NCBI GenBank assembly: GCA_943736015.1
Contig: OX031063.1
Location: forward strand, 4,383,001-4,447,000
Length of the DNA stretch: 64,000 nt
Source: Tridacna crocea
Lineage: Eukaryota; Mollusca; Bivalvia; Cardiida; Cardiidae
Direction: 5' to 3'
Made by a program: the position numbers and the translations under genes. The notes below the pieces were generated by a model. The model saw only the letters and a program-made list of their open reading frames with translations. It was not told where the DNA came from and searched no databases. Below are positions 18,812 to 31,306 of the stretch, in pieces (within the stretch, counting starts at the first letter, position 1; every line of letters starts with the position of its first letter).

Positions 18812-20342
18812 AAATTAGTGGAACATTATGAAAGTTAAACTTGATATGTAACTCACAGTGGTTGACTTACATTACAAAAATCTGCTCAATACTTGCAAGA
18901 GTTTAGAAAAAAAAGTCTGGAAAACCATTTTTTCAGTGAAAAATTCTTAGTTCAAGGTCCGTAATTTCGTCAAATAACAGTGGACTAGAACGAAACTTGA
19001 ACTTGATCTATAGCTCATGGTTGTTAACTTAAAACCAATAATCAGCTCTTTATCAGCTTCGCAGGTTGGGGACTAACAAGCATTCATTTAGTATTGCATA
19101 GTAATACAAAGACCCCTATCAGCCGTAAATATCACTGGCAGGTATAGTTTGTGAAACTTTAAGACCAACATCAGCAATTTCTTAATAAGTCAGTGGACCA
19201 GAACATAGCTCGAACTTAATAGGTTTCTCATGGTCGTTCACTTCAACAACAGAAATTAGCTCAATACTAGTATCTCTCAGCGTTTAGAAAACTAGAGCTG
19301 TCACTGAATGTGACTTAATACCCGCCAGCGATTTGATAGAAACAGGCAATTGCTAGTATTTTGTATACAGACACACCCACGGACACACGGACAGACAGGC
19401 TGATTCCAGTAAACCCCCAAAAACATTCGCTGGGGTATAAAAGTTCAGAAAACTGTGGTTTTTTTTTGTAAAAATTTCAAAGTCAAGGCTTGTAATTTTG
19501 CTAAAAATTAATGACCAGGAATTAAACTCGAACTTACTAGTAAAAAAAGTCCAAAAAGTTTTTTTTTTTTCAATGAAAAGCTCTCAGTCCAAGGCCCGTA
19601 ATTTGGTAAAAAATCAGAGGACTGGAGGGAAACACGAACTTCATGTAACTCATGGTAGTTTACTTACGCACCAAAAATGAGCTCAATATCTATCAGTGTT
19701 CAGAAAAACAGTAGAAAAACTTTTTTTTTTTTTCAGAGAAAATGTCCAAGTCCAAGGCCTGTAATTTCATAAAAAATCAGCAGACTGTAATGAAACTTAA
19801 ACTTGATCTGTAACAGTGGTTGACTTACAAACCCAAAATCAGCTCAATATCTGCCATCTTTTAGGATAAAGGTCGAGAAATCTATTTTTTTCTGTGAAAA
19901 TTTGTAAGTGAAAGACTTTTAATTTTGTAAAAAATCGATGGATTACAACAAAACTCACACATGATCTGTAACTCATGGTTATTGACTTGCAGACCAAAAA
20001 GCAGCTCGCTATCTTCCAGTGTTTGGAAGAAAGTCCGGAAAACATTTTTTTTATGTAAAATTTTCTAAGTCCAAAGCCCGCAATTTGATTAAAAATCAGT
20101 GGACCTGAATGAAAATCAAACTTGATCTGGAACAAATGGTTGTTGACTTACACACCAAAAAGAGCTTAATATCTACCAGCATTTAGGAAAAAATCTGGAG
20201 TACTGTTCTTTCCTTAAAAGTTTTTAAGTCCTGTAATTTTGTCAAAATTCAGAACACTGCAACGAAACTCGAACTTTATCCTTAACTAATGGTGGTTGAC
20301 TTACACACCAAAAGATCAGCTTAATATCTGCCAGCATTTAGA
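18812..20342 (+). repeat. Tandem array, ~145-bp units
   Basis: Eight to ten degenerate units with 'gtaattttgtcaaaaatcag', 'actcatggttgttgactta' and 'agctcaatatctgccag', each with a poly-T tract. A small element (19270-19440) with 'gggacagacaggctgattcc'-like words is inserted. The array seems to continue after the family I insert and ends at about 21345 with 'ccccttcggcttcgccag'. Confidence 0.7.
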
Positions 20343-21245
20343 AACAAGAGGGCCAAGATGGCCCTGGATCGCTCACTTGAATTTTTGAGAGGACTATAGC
20401 AATTTTTTTTTTTTTTTTGAGGAATTGAAACACTGGAAAAAAAATCATTATTTTGCCAAGCAATTTTCAAAAGATCACCTGTAAAAGTCTTTTAAAAATC
20501 TGACCAGCAGTTGAATTTTTAGGAGTTTCTTAATTTCCGTACAGTGCAAGTAGCCCCCATCCACCAGCGCCATGTTTCTTGACGAATCAAAATATCACCA
20601 TCAGTCTTTTAAAAGGGTCACCCAAGGAACATCTTTGTGAAATTATATTAAAATCTGATCAGCAGTTCGAGAGAAGAAGAATTTTTAACAATATCTTCAT
20701 TTCTGTATCGTGCAAGTAGCCCCCATTCACCAGAGCCATGTTTCTTGATGGATCAAAATTTTACGAACAAGTTTTGAAAAGGGTCACCCAAGGAACATCT
20801 CTGTGAAATTATTTCAAAATCTGACAAGCGGTTTCAGATAAGAAGAACTTTTACGAATTTCTTCATTTCTATATAGTGCAAGTAGCCCCCATTCACCAGA
20901 GCCATGTTTCTTGACGGATCAAAATTTCGCGACCAATTTTTGAAAAGGGTCACCCACAAAACATCTCTGTGAAATTATTTTAAAATCTGGCCAGCGGTTT
21001 CAGAGAAGAAGATTTTTAAAATATTTTCTAGAAAATTCAATTTGGTTGCCGTGACAACCACAGTTTTTGACAGAATCAAATTCTGTGAACAACTTTTAAA
21101 GAGGACCTCCCAAGGAACATTCCAGCAAATTTGGTGCAAATTGGCCCAGCGGTTTAGGAGGAGTTGATGTTTAAAGAATTGTTGACGACGGACACCGAGT
21201 GATCCTAAAAGCTCCCCTTGAGCACGTTGTGTTCAGGTGAGCTAA
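20343..21245 (+). repeat. Helitron-like repeat, family I, full copy
   Basis: 5' end 'aacaagagggccaagatggc'; three to four internal units of 'gccatgtttcttgacggatc' and 'gcggtttcagagaagaag'; 3' end with hairpin 'gagcacgttgtgttc' and CTAA at 21242-21245. It is nested in the preceding tandem array. Confidence 0.8.
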
Positions 21246-21345
21246 AAATGTCTGCAGAACTGAGGAGAGATAGATAAAAGGACGGACAGATGGACGGAGG
21301 GATGCAAACCTGAAGTCCCCTTCGGCTTCGCCAGTAGGGGACAAA

Positions 21346-21711
21346 AAATATATTAACGAGCTGGACTAAACAAGCAGAAGTATAGATAAAGACTAGACTG
21401 CTAGTTGTAAGCAGCCTGATCTTGATAATTGCATCCACAAAAACCTACTTCTGCCTATGGTACCAGAAATGGTTAATATGCCAACTAAGCCTTTCTTTCT
21501 AAGCAGTCTTCATTACAATGAAATTTGGAAATTTTCAACAAAGAATGGAGAAACTCAAATTAGAGGATGAAAAACATTTTTATTTTTACAAGCATGCCAA
21601 AACAGAGTGTGGAAAGTAGCAGTTACTAGTACTCTCTCTCTCATAATGTGTCCATCTACTGCATGGAAATAGAGAGTCAAATTTGTGTTTCAAAAAGGTA
21701 AACAACATTAC
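21346..21711. other. Intron; no recognisable feature
   Basis: AT-rich sequence just downstream of the TAZ1 start exon in transcription order. The missing middle TAZ1 exon was looked for here and not found. Confidence 0.4.
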
Positions 21712-21982
21712 CTGTTACGCTATTATTCTGTACCTGCCCCTGGCACATGCGGGCAAGAAGCAGCAATGCAAGTTGTTTTTGTACCAGTTTTCTCTTCTCC
21801 AGCTCCAGGTCCGCTGTTTGTGGCTGGGACGGTGCACCCTGATCTGCTGGTAGATCTGGCATACTTTGGGACATCTGCTGATCCTGTGGCAACTGAAATG
21901 ATACAGTTTCAATTGATGCAGATAATACTTCATGTAAATGGTGTTCATCAGGGTCAGGTTGAATGAATGAAGAAGGCAACAC
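21712..21982 (-). CDS. TAZ1 domain, N-terminal exon (CBP/p300-like)
   Basis: Acceptor 'tttgatgtcag' precedes 21982 and donor GTAATGTTG follows 21712. The length is 271 bp, entering in phase 0 and leaving in phase 1. The first 55 or so residues are a low-complexity linker ('IQPDPDEHHLHEV', 'DQQMSQSMPDLPADQ'). Then 'LELEKRKLVQKQLALLLLAR' and 'MCQGQVQNN' match helix 1 and the first zinc ligands of TAZ1. The His expected before the first Cys is replaced (A-R-M-C), so the first zinc site may be weakened. The entry phase equals the exit phase of exon A, and the exit phase equals the entry phase of the 17882 exon. Confidence 0.75.
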
Positions 21983-22493
21983 CTGACATCAAAATTTCAG
22001 CTATGCCCACATGAAAAACATTTAAAAATTAATACACAAAATCTGTCTAACAGTTTATGATGGAATAACATTGAATGCAAATATTTGTATTTGAAAAGAG
22101 TCCAGATGATGATTGCAAGCATTGTTTAATCCTTATCCCACAATTAGTTTGACAATTAGTTCTTTCTACCTTAGTATATAGGTTAATTGAACATTTATTG
22201 TTCAGAAATCAACCTAGCACATATCACTGCAACTGAGTAAAGGATTTTTGACAATTTCCATGGCCTGTTGTTAGATTATCATTTTGTTTCTTAACAATAT
22301 TTTCCTCTTACCAATATATTTCCTTTCTCCTTTTCCCTCTCTGTAAGTTGTTTGTGACATTCATTACCATCCATGAAATACCGTGGTTAATTTTTATCGT
22401 GTCACAAAAATAAACATTTCCATGACACTGTACAAATATAACATTGTTTATGTATGGTTACAAGTAAATATACATGTATTGCACGGTGCCATA
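21983..22493. other. Intron; nothing recognised
   Basis: AT-rich, no coding signal and no clear repeat termini. Confidence 0.4.
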
Positions 22494-22722
22494 TTAACCC
22501 TTTCCCAAACCGACAAACTTTTGGACTAGACCAAATTCAAAGCATTTGCTGACGACAATTCAACTCTTGCTGAAAAGATGATTTCTGTCTATGATAGGGT
22601 GGAAAACATTGTGGGAAAAGGAGAAAATGCTGGTTACCAGCATTTTCTCCTTTTCCCACAATGTTTTCAAAAGGTTACTATTCCAGACCCGTAAAAACCA
22701 GGGATTGTTTGGGAAAGGGTTA
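22494..22722. mobile_element. TTAA MITE, copy 8, CCCTTTCCC subtype
   Basis: TTAACCCTTTCCCAAACCGAC at the left and GTTTGGGAAAGGGTTA at the right. The core is a near-perfect 64-bp palindrome (about 22602-22668). CCCTTT-starting ends next to TTAA resemble several piggyBac-group transposons (family knowledge). Confidence 0.85.
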
Positions 22723-22754
22723 CACTGCTGTCATTAGATTGATTGATTGATTGA

Positions 22755-23055
22755 TTGTATGGTGTTCATTATCATTTTTAACATTATTTCAGTTATATCA
22801 CGGTGGTCAGTGCACCATCCATGCTTTCCAGGAGTTTCTGTTACCAGTACCCAGCACAGTATTCTTTCCAAGCCACTGGCTGCTTTCCCACACAACCATC
22901 GTCGAAAAAATGATCAGCTATGAGAGAGGAATGAATCCTGTCGCAATGACTATCATCAATCCTTGGAAAGAAATTGGCCAAGCCGGGGATCGAACTCACG
23001 ACCCCCTGTTCTCAAGTCCTGTAAGCTACCAACTGAGCTACCGGGCTTGGCGCTG
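22755..23055 (-). mobile_element. SINE family S1, reversed
   Basis: On the minus strand: A box region 'tagctcagttgg' (about 23028-23040), B box 'gttcgatcccc' (about 22983-22995), then the S1 body. A GATT microsatellite (22738-22757) marks the tail side. Confidence 0.85.
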
Positions 23056-23422
23056 TCCTTAGAACATAATACTGGTGTAAATTTTGAAATATTCTGGAAA
23101 GCGCTGGCACTGTATTCCTACTTTGTTCATAATTATTCCTTCTTTCCTACCGAGTTGCTGCTATCTCATTACAAAAACAAGAGCTTCGCAGAGCGGCGCA
23201 TACACGCCCGAAAGGGCTTGTCAGTGAAATGAGTTGCACTGACGGATGGGACATGGATAAAGAGCAATAACTAAAAAAATAAGGGTGGCAAAGTTACAAA
23301 TTTTGTGATTTGCTCTTATCCACAAGGTTTTCTATCAGTCTTTGAAGGTCCAAGATCATATCTTTTATATTTTAGAAATTAAAGCCCAGACGAAAATTCA
23401 AAGTGAAAAGAGCAATACCTCA

Positions 23423-24670
23423 ACAAGAGGGCCAAGATGGCCCTGGATCGCTCACCTGAATTTTTGAGAGGACCATGGCCTTTTTTTTTGGAAGGTATTG
23501 AAACACTGGAAACATATAATTTTTTTGCCAAGCAATTTTCAAAAAGTCACCTGTAAAAGTCCTTTCAAAATCTGACCAGCAGTTTCAGAAAAGAAGAATT
23601 TTTAGGAGTTTCTTAATTTCCGAACAGTGCAAGTAGCCCCCATTCACCATAGCCATATTTCTTGACCTATCAAAATTTCGCGATCAATTTTGAAAAAAAG
23701 TCATTCAAGGAATATTTCCATGAAATAAATTTCAAATCTGACCAGTCGTTTCAGAGAAGAAGAATTTTCAAGAAATTCTTCATTTCCATATAGTGCCAGT
23801 AGCCCCCTTTCACCAGAGCAATGTTTCTCGAGGAATCAAACTTTCACGAATTTTTTTTGAAAAGAGTCACCCAAGGACTATCTCTGTGAAATTATTTCAA
23901 AATCTGACCAGCCGTTTCAGAGAAGAAGAACTTACAAGAATTTCCTCATTGCCCTATAGTGCAAGTAGCCCCCATTCACCAGAGCCATGTTTCTTGACGG
24001 ATCAAAATTTCGCGAACAATTTTTGAAAAGGGTCACCAAAGGAACATCTCTGTGAAATTATTTTAAAATCTGGTCAGCGGTTTCAGAGAAGAAGAATTTT
24101 TAAGAATTTCTTGATTTCCCTATAGCGCAAGTAGCCCCCATTCACCAGAGCCATGTTTCTTGACGAATCAAATTTCGCGAACAATTTTTGAAAAGGGTCA
24201 TCCAAAGAACATCTCTGTGAAATTATTTCAAAATCTGACCAGCGGTTTCAGAGAAGAATTTTTAAGAATTTCTTCATTTCTGTATAGTGCAAGAAGTCCC
24301 CTTTCACCAGAGCCATATTTCTTGACGGATCAAAATTTCGCGAATAATTTTTGAAAAGGGTCACCCAAGGAACATCTCTGTGAAATTATTTTAAAATCTG
24401 GCCAGCGGTTTCAGAGAAGAAGATTTTTAAAGAATTTCCTAAAAAATTCCAATTCGTTGCCATGGCAACCAGAGTTTTTGACGGAATCAAATTCTGCGAA
24501 CAGTTTTTAAAGAGGACCTCCCAAGGAACATTCCAGCCAAGTTTGGTCCAAATTGGCCTAGCGGTTTAGGAGGAGTTGATGTTTAAAGAATTGTGACGAC
24601 GCACGACGGCCGACGGACACCGGGTGACCCTAAAAGCTCCCCTTGAGCACGTTGTGCTCAGGTGAGCTAA
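23423..24670 (+). repeat. Helitron-like repeat, family I, longest copy
   Basis: 5' 'acaagagggccaagatggcc', five to six internal units of about 170 bp ('gcaagtagcccccattcacc', 'gggtcacccaaggaacatct'), a 'ggttgcc' block, 3' hairpin GAGCACGTTGTGCTC (24645-24659) and CTAA (24667-24670). Unit number differs between copies, as in bivalve elements with internal tandem repeats (pearl-like and Helitron-derived; family knowledge). Confidence 0.82.
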
Positions 24671-25180
24671 AAAGAAGGAGGACAGTGTTATGGTTCTTGT
24701 GCAATGCACGTCTTCATAATGTGTTCTATTAGTCTTTGAAGTTTCAAGATGATGGATTTTGAAGTTTGGAAGTTATGTTCTTTTCAAAAATTCAAACTGA
24801 AAATTAACAAATGGCAATTACAAAAATTCAAACTGAAAATTAACAAAATTAATGGCAATCACTAAAAAAATAAAAGTGACAGAGTTATGATTCATGTACA
24901 ATGCACTTCTTCATAATGGGTTCTATCAGTGTATGAAGTTCAAAGTTAATAGCTTTTATAGTTTGGAAGTTATGAGCTGGACAAATATCAAACTGAAAAT
25001 TAACAAAGGGCAATAACTCAAAAGATAAGGTGGCAGAGTTATGGTTCACGTGCAAAGCACTTCTCCATAATGGGTTCTATCAGCGTATGAAGTTCCAAGT
25101 TAATAGCTTTTATAGTTAAGAAGTTATGGCCTGGACAAAAATTCCAACTGAAAATTAACAAAGGGCAGTAACTAATAAAA

Positions 25181-26127
25181 CAAGAGGGCCAAGATGGCCC
25201 TGGATCGCTCACCTGAATTTTTGAGAGGACCATAGCCTTTTTTTTTTTTTGGAAGGTATTGAAACAATGGAAACAAAATCATTATTTTGCCAAGCAATTT
25301 TTAAAAGGTCACCTGTAAAAGTCCTTTCAAAATCTGACCAGCAGTTTCAGAAAAGAAGAATTTTTAGGAGTTTCTTAATTTCCGTAAAGTGTAAGTAGCC
25401 ACCATTCACCAGAGCCATGTTTCTTGACGAATCAAAATTTCACGAACACTTTTTGAAAAGGGTCAACCAAGGAACATCTCTGTGAAATTATTTCACAATG
25501 TGACCAGCGGTTTCAGAGAAGAAGAATTTTTAAGAATTTTTTCATTCCCTATAGCGCAAGTAGCCCCCATTCACCAGAGCCATGTTTCTTGACGGATCAA
25601 AATTTCACGAACAGTTTTTGAAAAGGGTCATCCAAGAACATCTCTGTGATATTTTTATTACAAAAGCTGGCCAGCGGTTTCAGAGAAGAAGAACTTTTAA
25701 GAATTTCTTCATTTCTGTATGGTGCAAGAAGCCCCCATTCACCAGAGCCATGTTTCTTGACGGATCAAAATTTCGTGAACAGTTTTTGAAATGGGTCACC
25801 TAAAGAACATCTCTGTGAATTTTTTTAAAATCTGGCCAGCGGTTTCAGAGAAGAAGATTTTTAAAGAATTTCCTAAATAATTCCATTTCGTTGCCATGGC
25901 ATGATGGCAATCAGAGTTTTTGACGGAATCAAATTCTGTGTACACTTTTTAAAGAGGACCTCCCAAGGAACATTCCAGCCACGTTTAATCCAAATTGGTC
26001 CAGTGGTTTAGGAGGAGTTGATGTTTAAAGAATTGTTGACGACGCACGACGGACGATGCACGACGGACGACGGACACCGGGTGATCCTAAAAGCTCCCCG
26101 TGAGCACGTTGTGCTCAGGTGAGCTAA
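25181..26127 (+). repeat. Helitron-like repeat, family I, third copy
   Basis: Same termini: 'acaagagggccaagatggcc' at the left, hairpin GAGCACGTTGTGCTC at 26102-26116 and CTAA at 26124-26127. About three to four internal units. A GACGACGCACGACGGACG tract precedes the end. Confidence 0.82.
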
Positions 26128-26475
26128 TAACGGTGGGAGAGTTTTCTTCATGTGCACTGCACTTCCCTTTAATGTTTTCTATCAGTGTATGTAGTTTCAA
26201 ATTGATAACTTTTACAGTATGGAAGTTACGGCCTAGACAAAAATTCAAAGTGAAAAATTGGTTATTTCAGAAATCAGGGGCAGATAATTTTAGAACACAA
26301 ACAGATATCCAAATTCTAAAACCCAGGTGCACAACTACACATCATGGAGATTCATTGTGGCAAGTTTCAAATAATTCCAATGGAAACTGTAGGAAGAGTT
26401 GCGCACACAAGAAATTGCTAACAGACGGACGGACGACCGCGGTTATAACATAATACGACCCTTCGGGCGTATAAT

Positions 26476-26740
26476 TAATAGTACTTGTACTTCCTTGAAT
26501 GGCCATTGATATCAGGGGAGAATGGGATGTTTTACTACTTTATAAGAATAGTACCATTGACATTTCCTAAAACACGTACAAATTGAACGGGATAAAAAAG
26601 ACCTTTTTTCTAAAAGAGCTCATAGATTTATTTTCAAAACACATGACTGTGTTTGCAGAAAATATCTTCTGAATATGATGTCGTTTAGAGATTATGAAAC
26701 AGATACAAAAATTGGTTCTTCTTATCAGAGAATTACAATT
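26476..26740. other. No recognisable feature
   Basis: AT-rich intronic spacer between two repeat families. Confidence 0.4.
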
Positions 26741-27719
26741 AAAACAAGAAAACCATGATGGTCCAATATCGCTCACCTGAGTACTAAGCAGTAAAGGTCT
26801 ACAATGAAAATAAATACCCAGTAAAGGTCTACAATGAAAATAAATACCAAATATCAAAGTTCAAGGCCAAATCATTATGACTGGGGGCATCATATGAACA
26901 ATCTTGGTAGAGGTCCACTAGGAGATGTTACATACCAAATATGAAAGCTCTGCACCTTCTAGTTTCATAGTAAAAGAAATTTAAAGTTTTCCTTCTATGT
27001 TCCTATGTTTCAAACTTGTGAACCCCGTGGCGGGGCCAGTTTTGAACCCAGGGACATCATACAAACAATCTTGGTAGAGGTCCACTAGGAGATGCTACAT
27101 ACCAAATATCAAAGCTCTGCACCTTCTTGTTTCAGACAAGAACAATTTTAAACTTTTCCTTCTTTGTTCCTATGCACAAACTTGTGATCCCCGGGGTGGG
27201 GCCAGTTTTGACACCAGGGGCATTATTTGAACAAACTTGGTAGAGGTCCACTAGGAGATGCCACATACCAAATATCAAAGCTCTACGTTTTCAAGTTTCA
27301 GATGAGAAGATTTTTAAAGTTTTCCTTCTTTGATCCTAACATTTTATCTCCCGGAGTTGGACAAGTTTTGACCCTAGGGGCATAATTTGAACAAACTTAG
27401 TAGAGGTCCATTAGGAGGTGCCACATACCAAATATCAAAACTCTACGCCTTCTAGTTTCAGAGAAGAAGATTTTCAAAGATTTCATTTTTTTTCTTTTTG
27501 TTGCCATGGCAACCAGTGTTATGGGTGAAGTTAAATTCTTTGAACAATTTTGGTCGAGCTTCACCAAAGGAACGTTCCTGCTTAGTTTCATGAAGATTGG
27601 CGCAGTGGTTTAGGAGAAGAAAATGTTTAAAGAATTGTTGACGGACGATGGACGACGGATGCCGGACATAGGGTGATTACAATAGCTTACCTTTAGCACT
27701 TTGTGCTAAGGTGAGCTAA
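26741..27719 (+). repeat. Helitron-like repeat, family II
   Basis: 5' 'ccatgatggtccaatatcgc'. Internal units of about 115-120 bp: 'ggggccagttttgacccc', 'aacttggtagaggtccacta', 'gctacataccaaatatcaaa', 'ttctagtttcagagaagaag'. The 3' hairpin TTAGCACTTTGTGCTAA (27693-27709) is followed by CTAA (27716-27719). Confidence 0.82.
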
Positions 27720-27894
27720 ACAAGTCACTAGTCCTACGGAGTGACGTCATGAAGTGGTATTATTGTTGAAGTCTGGACAACGACATGGCAGACAATGGAA
27801 ATGGCAGGATCACTAAAGTTTGTCTTGAGCACTTTGTGCTAAAATAAGCTGAAAAAATGGCTTATTATCAAATAATAAAAATATAAATTCTTAC

Positions 27895-28134
27895 CTCTGT
27901 TTTACCTTCAGTTTCAATCTCGGTTTTGATGTCAATAGAATTTCCTGCTAATGTACTCATGCCAGATGTGGTGGATGAAGTAGAGGTTACGAATGACACT
28001 GTACTGGCAGTGGGTCCCTGGGCAGAGGACGTCTCTGAGGAATGGACCTCACTTAGAGACTGGTACCGAGTGTTGACGTCCATGGCATTCTCATCTATGA
28101 TCTGCTTATCTATTCCTACACCAGTCAGACCATT
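27895..28134 (-). CDS. TAZ-gene exon A, copy 2
   Basis: 240 bp, phase 0 to 0, acceptor 'atatttag' above 28134 and donor GTAAGAATTT below 27895, no stops. Distinctive residues are 'VNTRYQSLSEV', 'STVSFVTSTSS' and 'DIKTEIETEGKTE'. 'IKTE' keeps the SUMO-type motif. It is the last A exon before the TAZ1 exon in transcription order and sits in the shortest (1624-bp) tandem unit. Part of the intron between the exon and its repeat was lost at about 28197. Confidence 0.7.
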
Positions 28135-28194
28135 CTAAATATAAATTGACATATTTTCAATACTTCTTGCAGTTGACTTTGCATATTGAAGCAA

Positions 28195-29343
28195 AAATTC
28201 GCCCTGGAACGCTCACCTTAGACTATAGCTTATGAGTGAAATTCAACTCTTTGAGCAACTTTGGTAAAGCTTCACCCAAGAAACATCCCTGCCAAGTTTC
28301 ATCAAGATTGGCCCAGCGGGTTAGGAGAAGAAGATGTTGAAAGAAATTGTTGACGGGCGACAAACGCCGGACATAGGGCAATCAAATATCAAAGCTCTAC
28401 ACCTTTCAGTTTCAAAGAAGAATTTCAAATTTTCCTTCTTTGTCCTATGTGTAAACTTGTGGTCCCCGGGGCTGGGTCAATTTTATCCAAAGCAGCATCC
28501 TTGGAACAAACTTGGTAGAAAACTACTCAAAGATGCTACATACCAAGTATCAAAGATCTACACCTTCCCGTTTAAGAGAAAGAGAAATTTAAATTTTTCC
28601 TTCTTTGTTCCTATGTTCCAACCTGTGACCTCCGGAGTATGGCCATTTTTGACGCCAGGGACATCATATGACCAAACTTGGAAGAGGTCCACTAGAAGAT
28701 TCTGCATACCCAATATCTAAGTTCTGCACCTTCAAGTTTCAAAAAAGATTTCTAAAGTTTTCCTTCTTTGTTGCTATGTTCGAACCTGTGACCCCCCTGG
28801 GGCAGGGCCAGTTTTGACCCCAAGGGCATAATATGAACAAACTTGGTAGAGATCCACTAGGAATTGCTACAAGCCAAATACCGTATCATAGCTCTATGCC
28901 TTCTAGTTTTAGAGAAGAAGAATTTTAAAATTTTCCTTTTTTGTTCTTATGTTCAACTTGTGACCCCAGGGGTGGGGCCAGTTTTGACCCTAGGGGCATA
29001 ATTTGAACAGACTTGGTAGAGGTCTATTAGGAGGTGCCACATACCAAATATCAAAGCTCTACGCCGTCTAGTTTCAGAGAAGAAGATTTTCAAAGATTTC
29101 GGTTTTTTTTCTTTTAGTTGCAATTACAACCAGAGTTATGGGTGAAATTAAATTCTTTGAACAATTTTGGTAGAGCTTCACCCAAGAAAACGTTCCTGCC
29201 AAGTTTCATGAAGATTGGCCCAGTGATTTAGGAGAAGATGTTTAAAGAAATTGTTGACGGACGATAGACGACGGACGACAGACGCCGGACATAGGGTGAT
29301 CACAATAGCTCACCTTTAGTACTTTGTGCTAAGGTAAGCTAAA
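28195..29343 (+). repeat. Family II repeat in A-exon unit
   Basis: Starts 'ttcgccctggaacgctcacc' and runs through seven to eight ~120-bp units to 'acttt gtgctaagg' and 'taagctaaac'. Its 5' end is fused to the intron word 'gaagcaaaaa'; other units have an extra 150 bp here. Confidence 0.75.
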
Positions 29344-29518
29344 CAAGTCACTTGTCCCACGGAGTGACGTCATGAAATGGTGTTGTTGTTGAAGCCTGGA
29401 CAACGACATGACAGACAATGGAAATGGCAGGATCACTTAAGTTTGTCTTGAGCACTTTGTGCTTAAATAAGCTAAAAAAAATGACTTATCATCAAATAAT
29501 AAAAATTTAAATTCTTAC

Positions 29519-29758
29519 CTCTGTTTTATCTTCAGTTTCAATCTCGGTTTTGATATTAATAGAATTTCCTGCAAATGTATTCATGCTAGATGTTGTGGAT
29601 GAAGTAGAGGTTACGACTGACACTGTACTGGCAGTGGGTCCCTGGGCAGAGGACGTCTCTGAGGAATGGACCTCACTTAGAGACTGGGGCTGAGTGTTGA
29701 CGTCCATGGCATTCTCATGTATGATCTGCTTGCCTATTCCTACACCAGTCAGACCATT
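29519..29758 (-). CDS. TAZ-gene exon A, copy 3
   Basis: 240 bp, phase 0 to 0, intact borders ('atatttag' / GTAAGAATTT). The peptide differs from copy 4 at only a few residues ('VGIGKQII', 'SSMNTFAG', 'INIKTEIETEDKTE'). Open throughout, although the introns around it are full of decayed repeats. Confidence 0.7.
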
Positions 29759-29984
29759 CTAAATATAAATTGACATATTTTCAATACTTCTTGCAGTTGA
29801 CTTTGCATATTGAAGCAAAAATGATATTAAACAGCTGCACACATTATGCTTCTGGGCATTTGCTTTCTTATATCCCATGTTTACAACCTCTAAACCGTAT
29901 ACATGTACCCAACAATCTTGTGTTTACATTAACCTCAGGTAGAGTGCTTTTGAAAAATATTTTGGAAACAAAGGTAAACAAGAG

Positions 29985-31130
29985 GGCCATTCGCCCTGGA
30001 ACGCTCACCTTAGACTATAGCTTATGAGTGAAATTCAATTCTTTGAGCAACTTTGGTAAAGCTTCACCCAAGGAACATCCCTGCCAAGTTTCATCAAGAT
30101 TGGCCCAGTGGGTTAGGAGAAGAAGATGTTGAAAGAAATTGTTGACGGGCGACAAACGCCGGACATAGGGCAATCAAATATCAATGCTCTACACCTTCCA
30201 GTTTCAAAGAAGAATTTCAAATTTTCTTTCTTTGTCCTATGTTTGAACTTGTGGTTCCCGGGGCTGGGTCAGTTTTAACCAAAGTAGCATCCTTGGAACA
30301 AACTTGGTAGAGGTCCACTCAAAGATCCTACATACCAAGTATCAAAGCTCTAAACCTTCTAGTTTAAGAGAAAAAGAAATTAAAAATTTCCGTCTTTGTT
30401 CTATGTTCCAACCTGTGATCCCCGGGGTATGGCAAGTTTTGACGCCAGGGACATCATATGACCAAACTTGTAAGAGGTCCACTGAAAGATTCTGCATACC
30501 AAATATCTAAGCTCTGCACCTTCAAGTTTCAGAAAAGATTTTTAAAGTTTTCCTTCTTTGTTGCTATGTTCGAACCTGTGACCCCCCTGGGGCAGGGCCA
30601 GTTTTGACCCCAAGGGCATAATATGAACAAACTTGGTAGAGATCCGCTAGGAATTGCTACATGCCAAATACCGTATCATAGCTCTATGCCTTCTAGTTTT
30701 AGAAAAGAAGAATTTTATAATTTTCCTTTTTTTGTTCTTATGTTAAACTTGTGACCCCAGGGGTGGGGCCAGTTTTGGCCCTAGGGGCATAATTTGAACA
30801 CACAACTTGGTAGAGGTCCATTAGGAGGTGCCACATACCAAATATCAAAGCTCTACGCCGTCTAGTTTCAGAGAAGATTTTCAAAGATTTTTTTTTTTTT
30901 TTTTAGTTGCAATTACAACCAGAGTTATGGGTGAAGTTAAATTCTTTGAACAATTTTGGTAGAGCTTAATCCAAGAAAACGTTGCTGCCAAGTTTCATGA
31001 AGATTGGCCCAGTGGTTTAGGAGAAGATGTTTAAAGAAATTGTTGACGGACGATAGACGACGGACGACAGACGCCGAACATAGGGTGATCACAATAGCTC
31101 ACCTTTAGTACTTTGTGCTAAGGTAAGCTA
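29985..31130 (+). repeat. Family II repeat in A-exon unit
   Basis: Starts 'caagagggccattcgccctg', has the same unit order as 28195-29343 and ends 'tgtgctaaggtaagctaaac'. A following 100-bp piece ('cggagtgacgtcatga' to 'gagcactttgtgctt') is shared by all units. Confidence 0.75.
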
Positions 31131-31306
31131 AACAAGTCACTTGTCCCACGGAGTGACGTCATGAAATGGTGTTGTTGTTGAAGCCTGGACAACGACATGA
31201 CAGACAATGGAAATGGCAGGATCACTTAAGTTTGTCTTGAGCACTTTGTGCTTAAATAAGCTGAAAAAATGGCTTATTATCAAATAATAAAAATATAAAT
31301 TCTTAC

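Larger units (their letters stand above)
23177..26475 (+). repeat. Host repeat array with two nested inserts
   Basis: Begins 'acaagagcttcgcagagcgg' with an inverted word pair 'cgcccgaaagggc', continues in units of 'aactgaaaattaacaaa' and 'gggttctatcagtgtatgaa', and ends 'gacggacggacgaccgcgg' with 'cgacccttcgggcgtat'. Two family I elements (23423-24670, 25181-26127) interrupt it, and the unit resumes after each one. Confidence 0.7.

Noticed and set aside
20343-26127. CRISPR-like array from regular ~170-bp spacing
   Set aside because: Units are long, degenerate, without unique spacers or cas genes, and lie in a eukaryotic genome; they are internal repeats of family I elements.
26100-26453. 117-codon plus-strand ORF
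   Set aside because: It starts in the 3' end of a family I repeat and runs through the host array; no protein resemblance.
28334-28720. 128-codon plus-strand ORF
   Set aside because: It lies wholly inside family II repeat units, and its words recur in shorter ORFs of other copies; repeat shadow.
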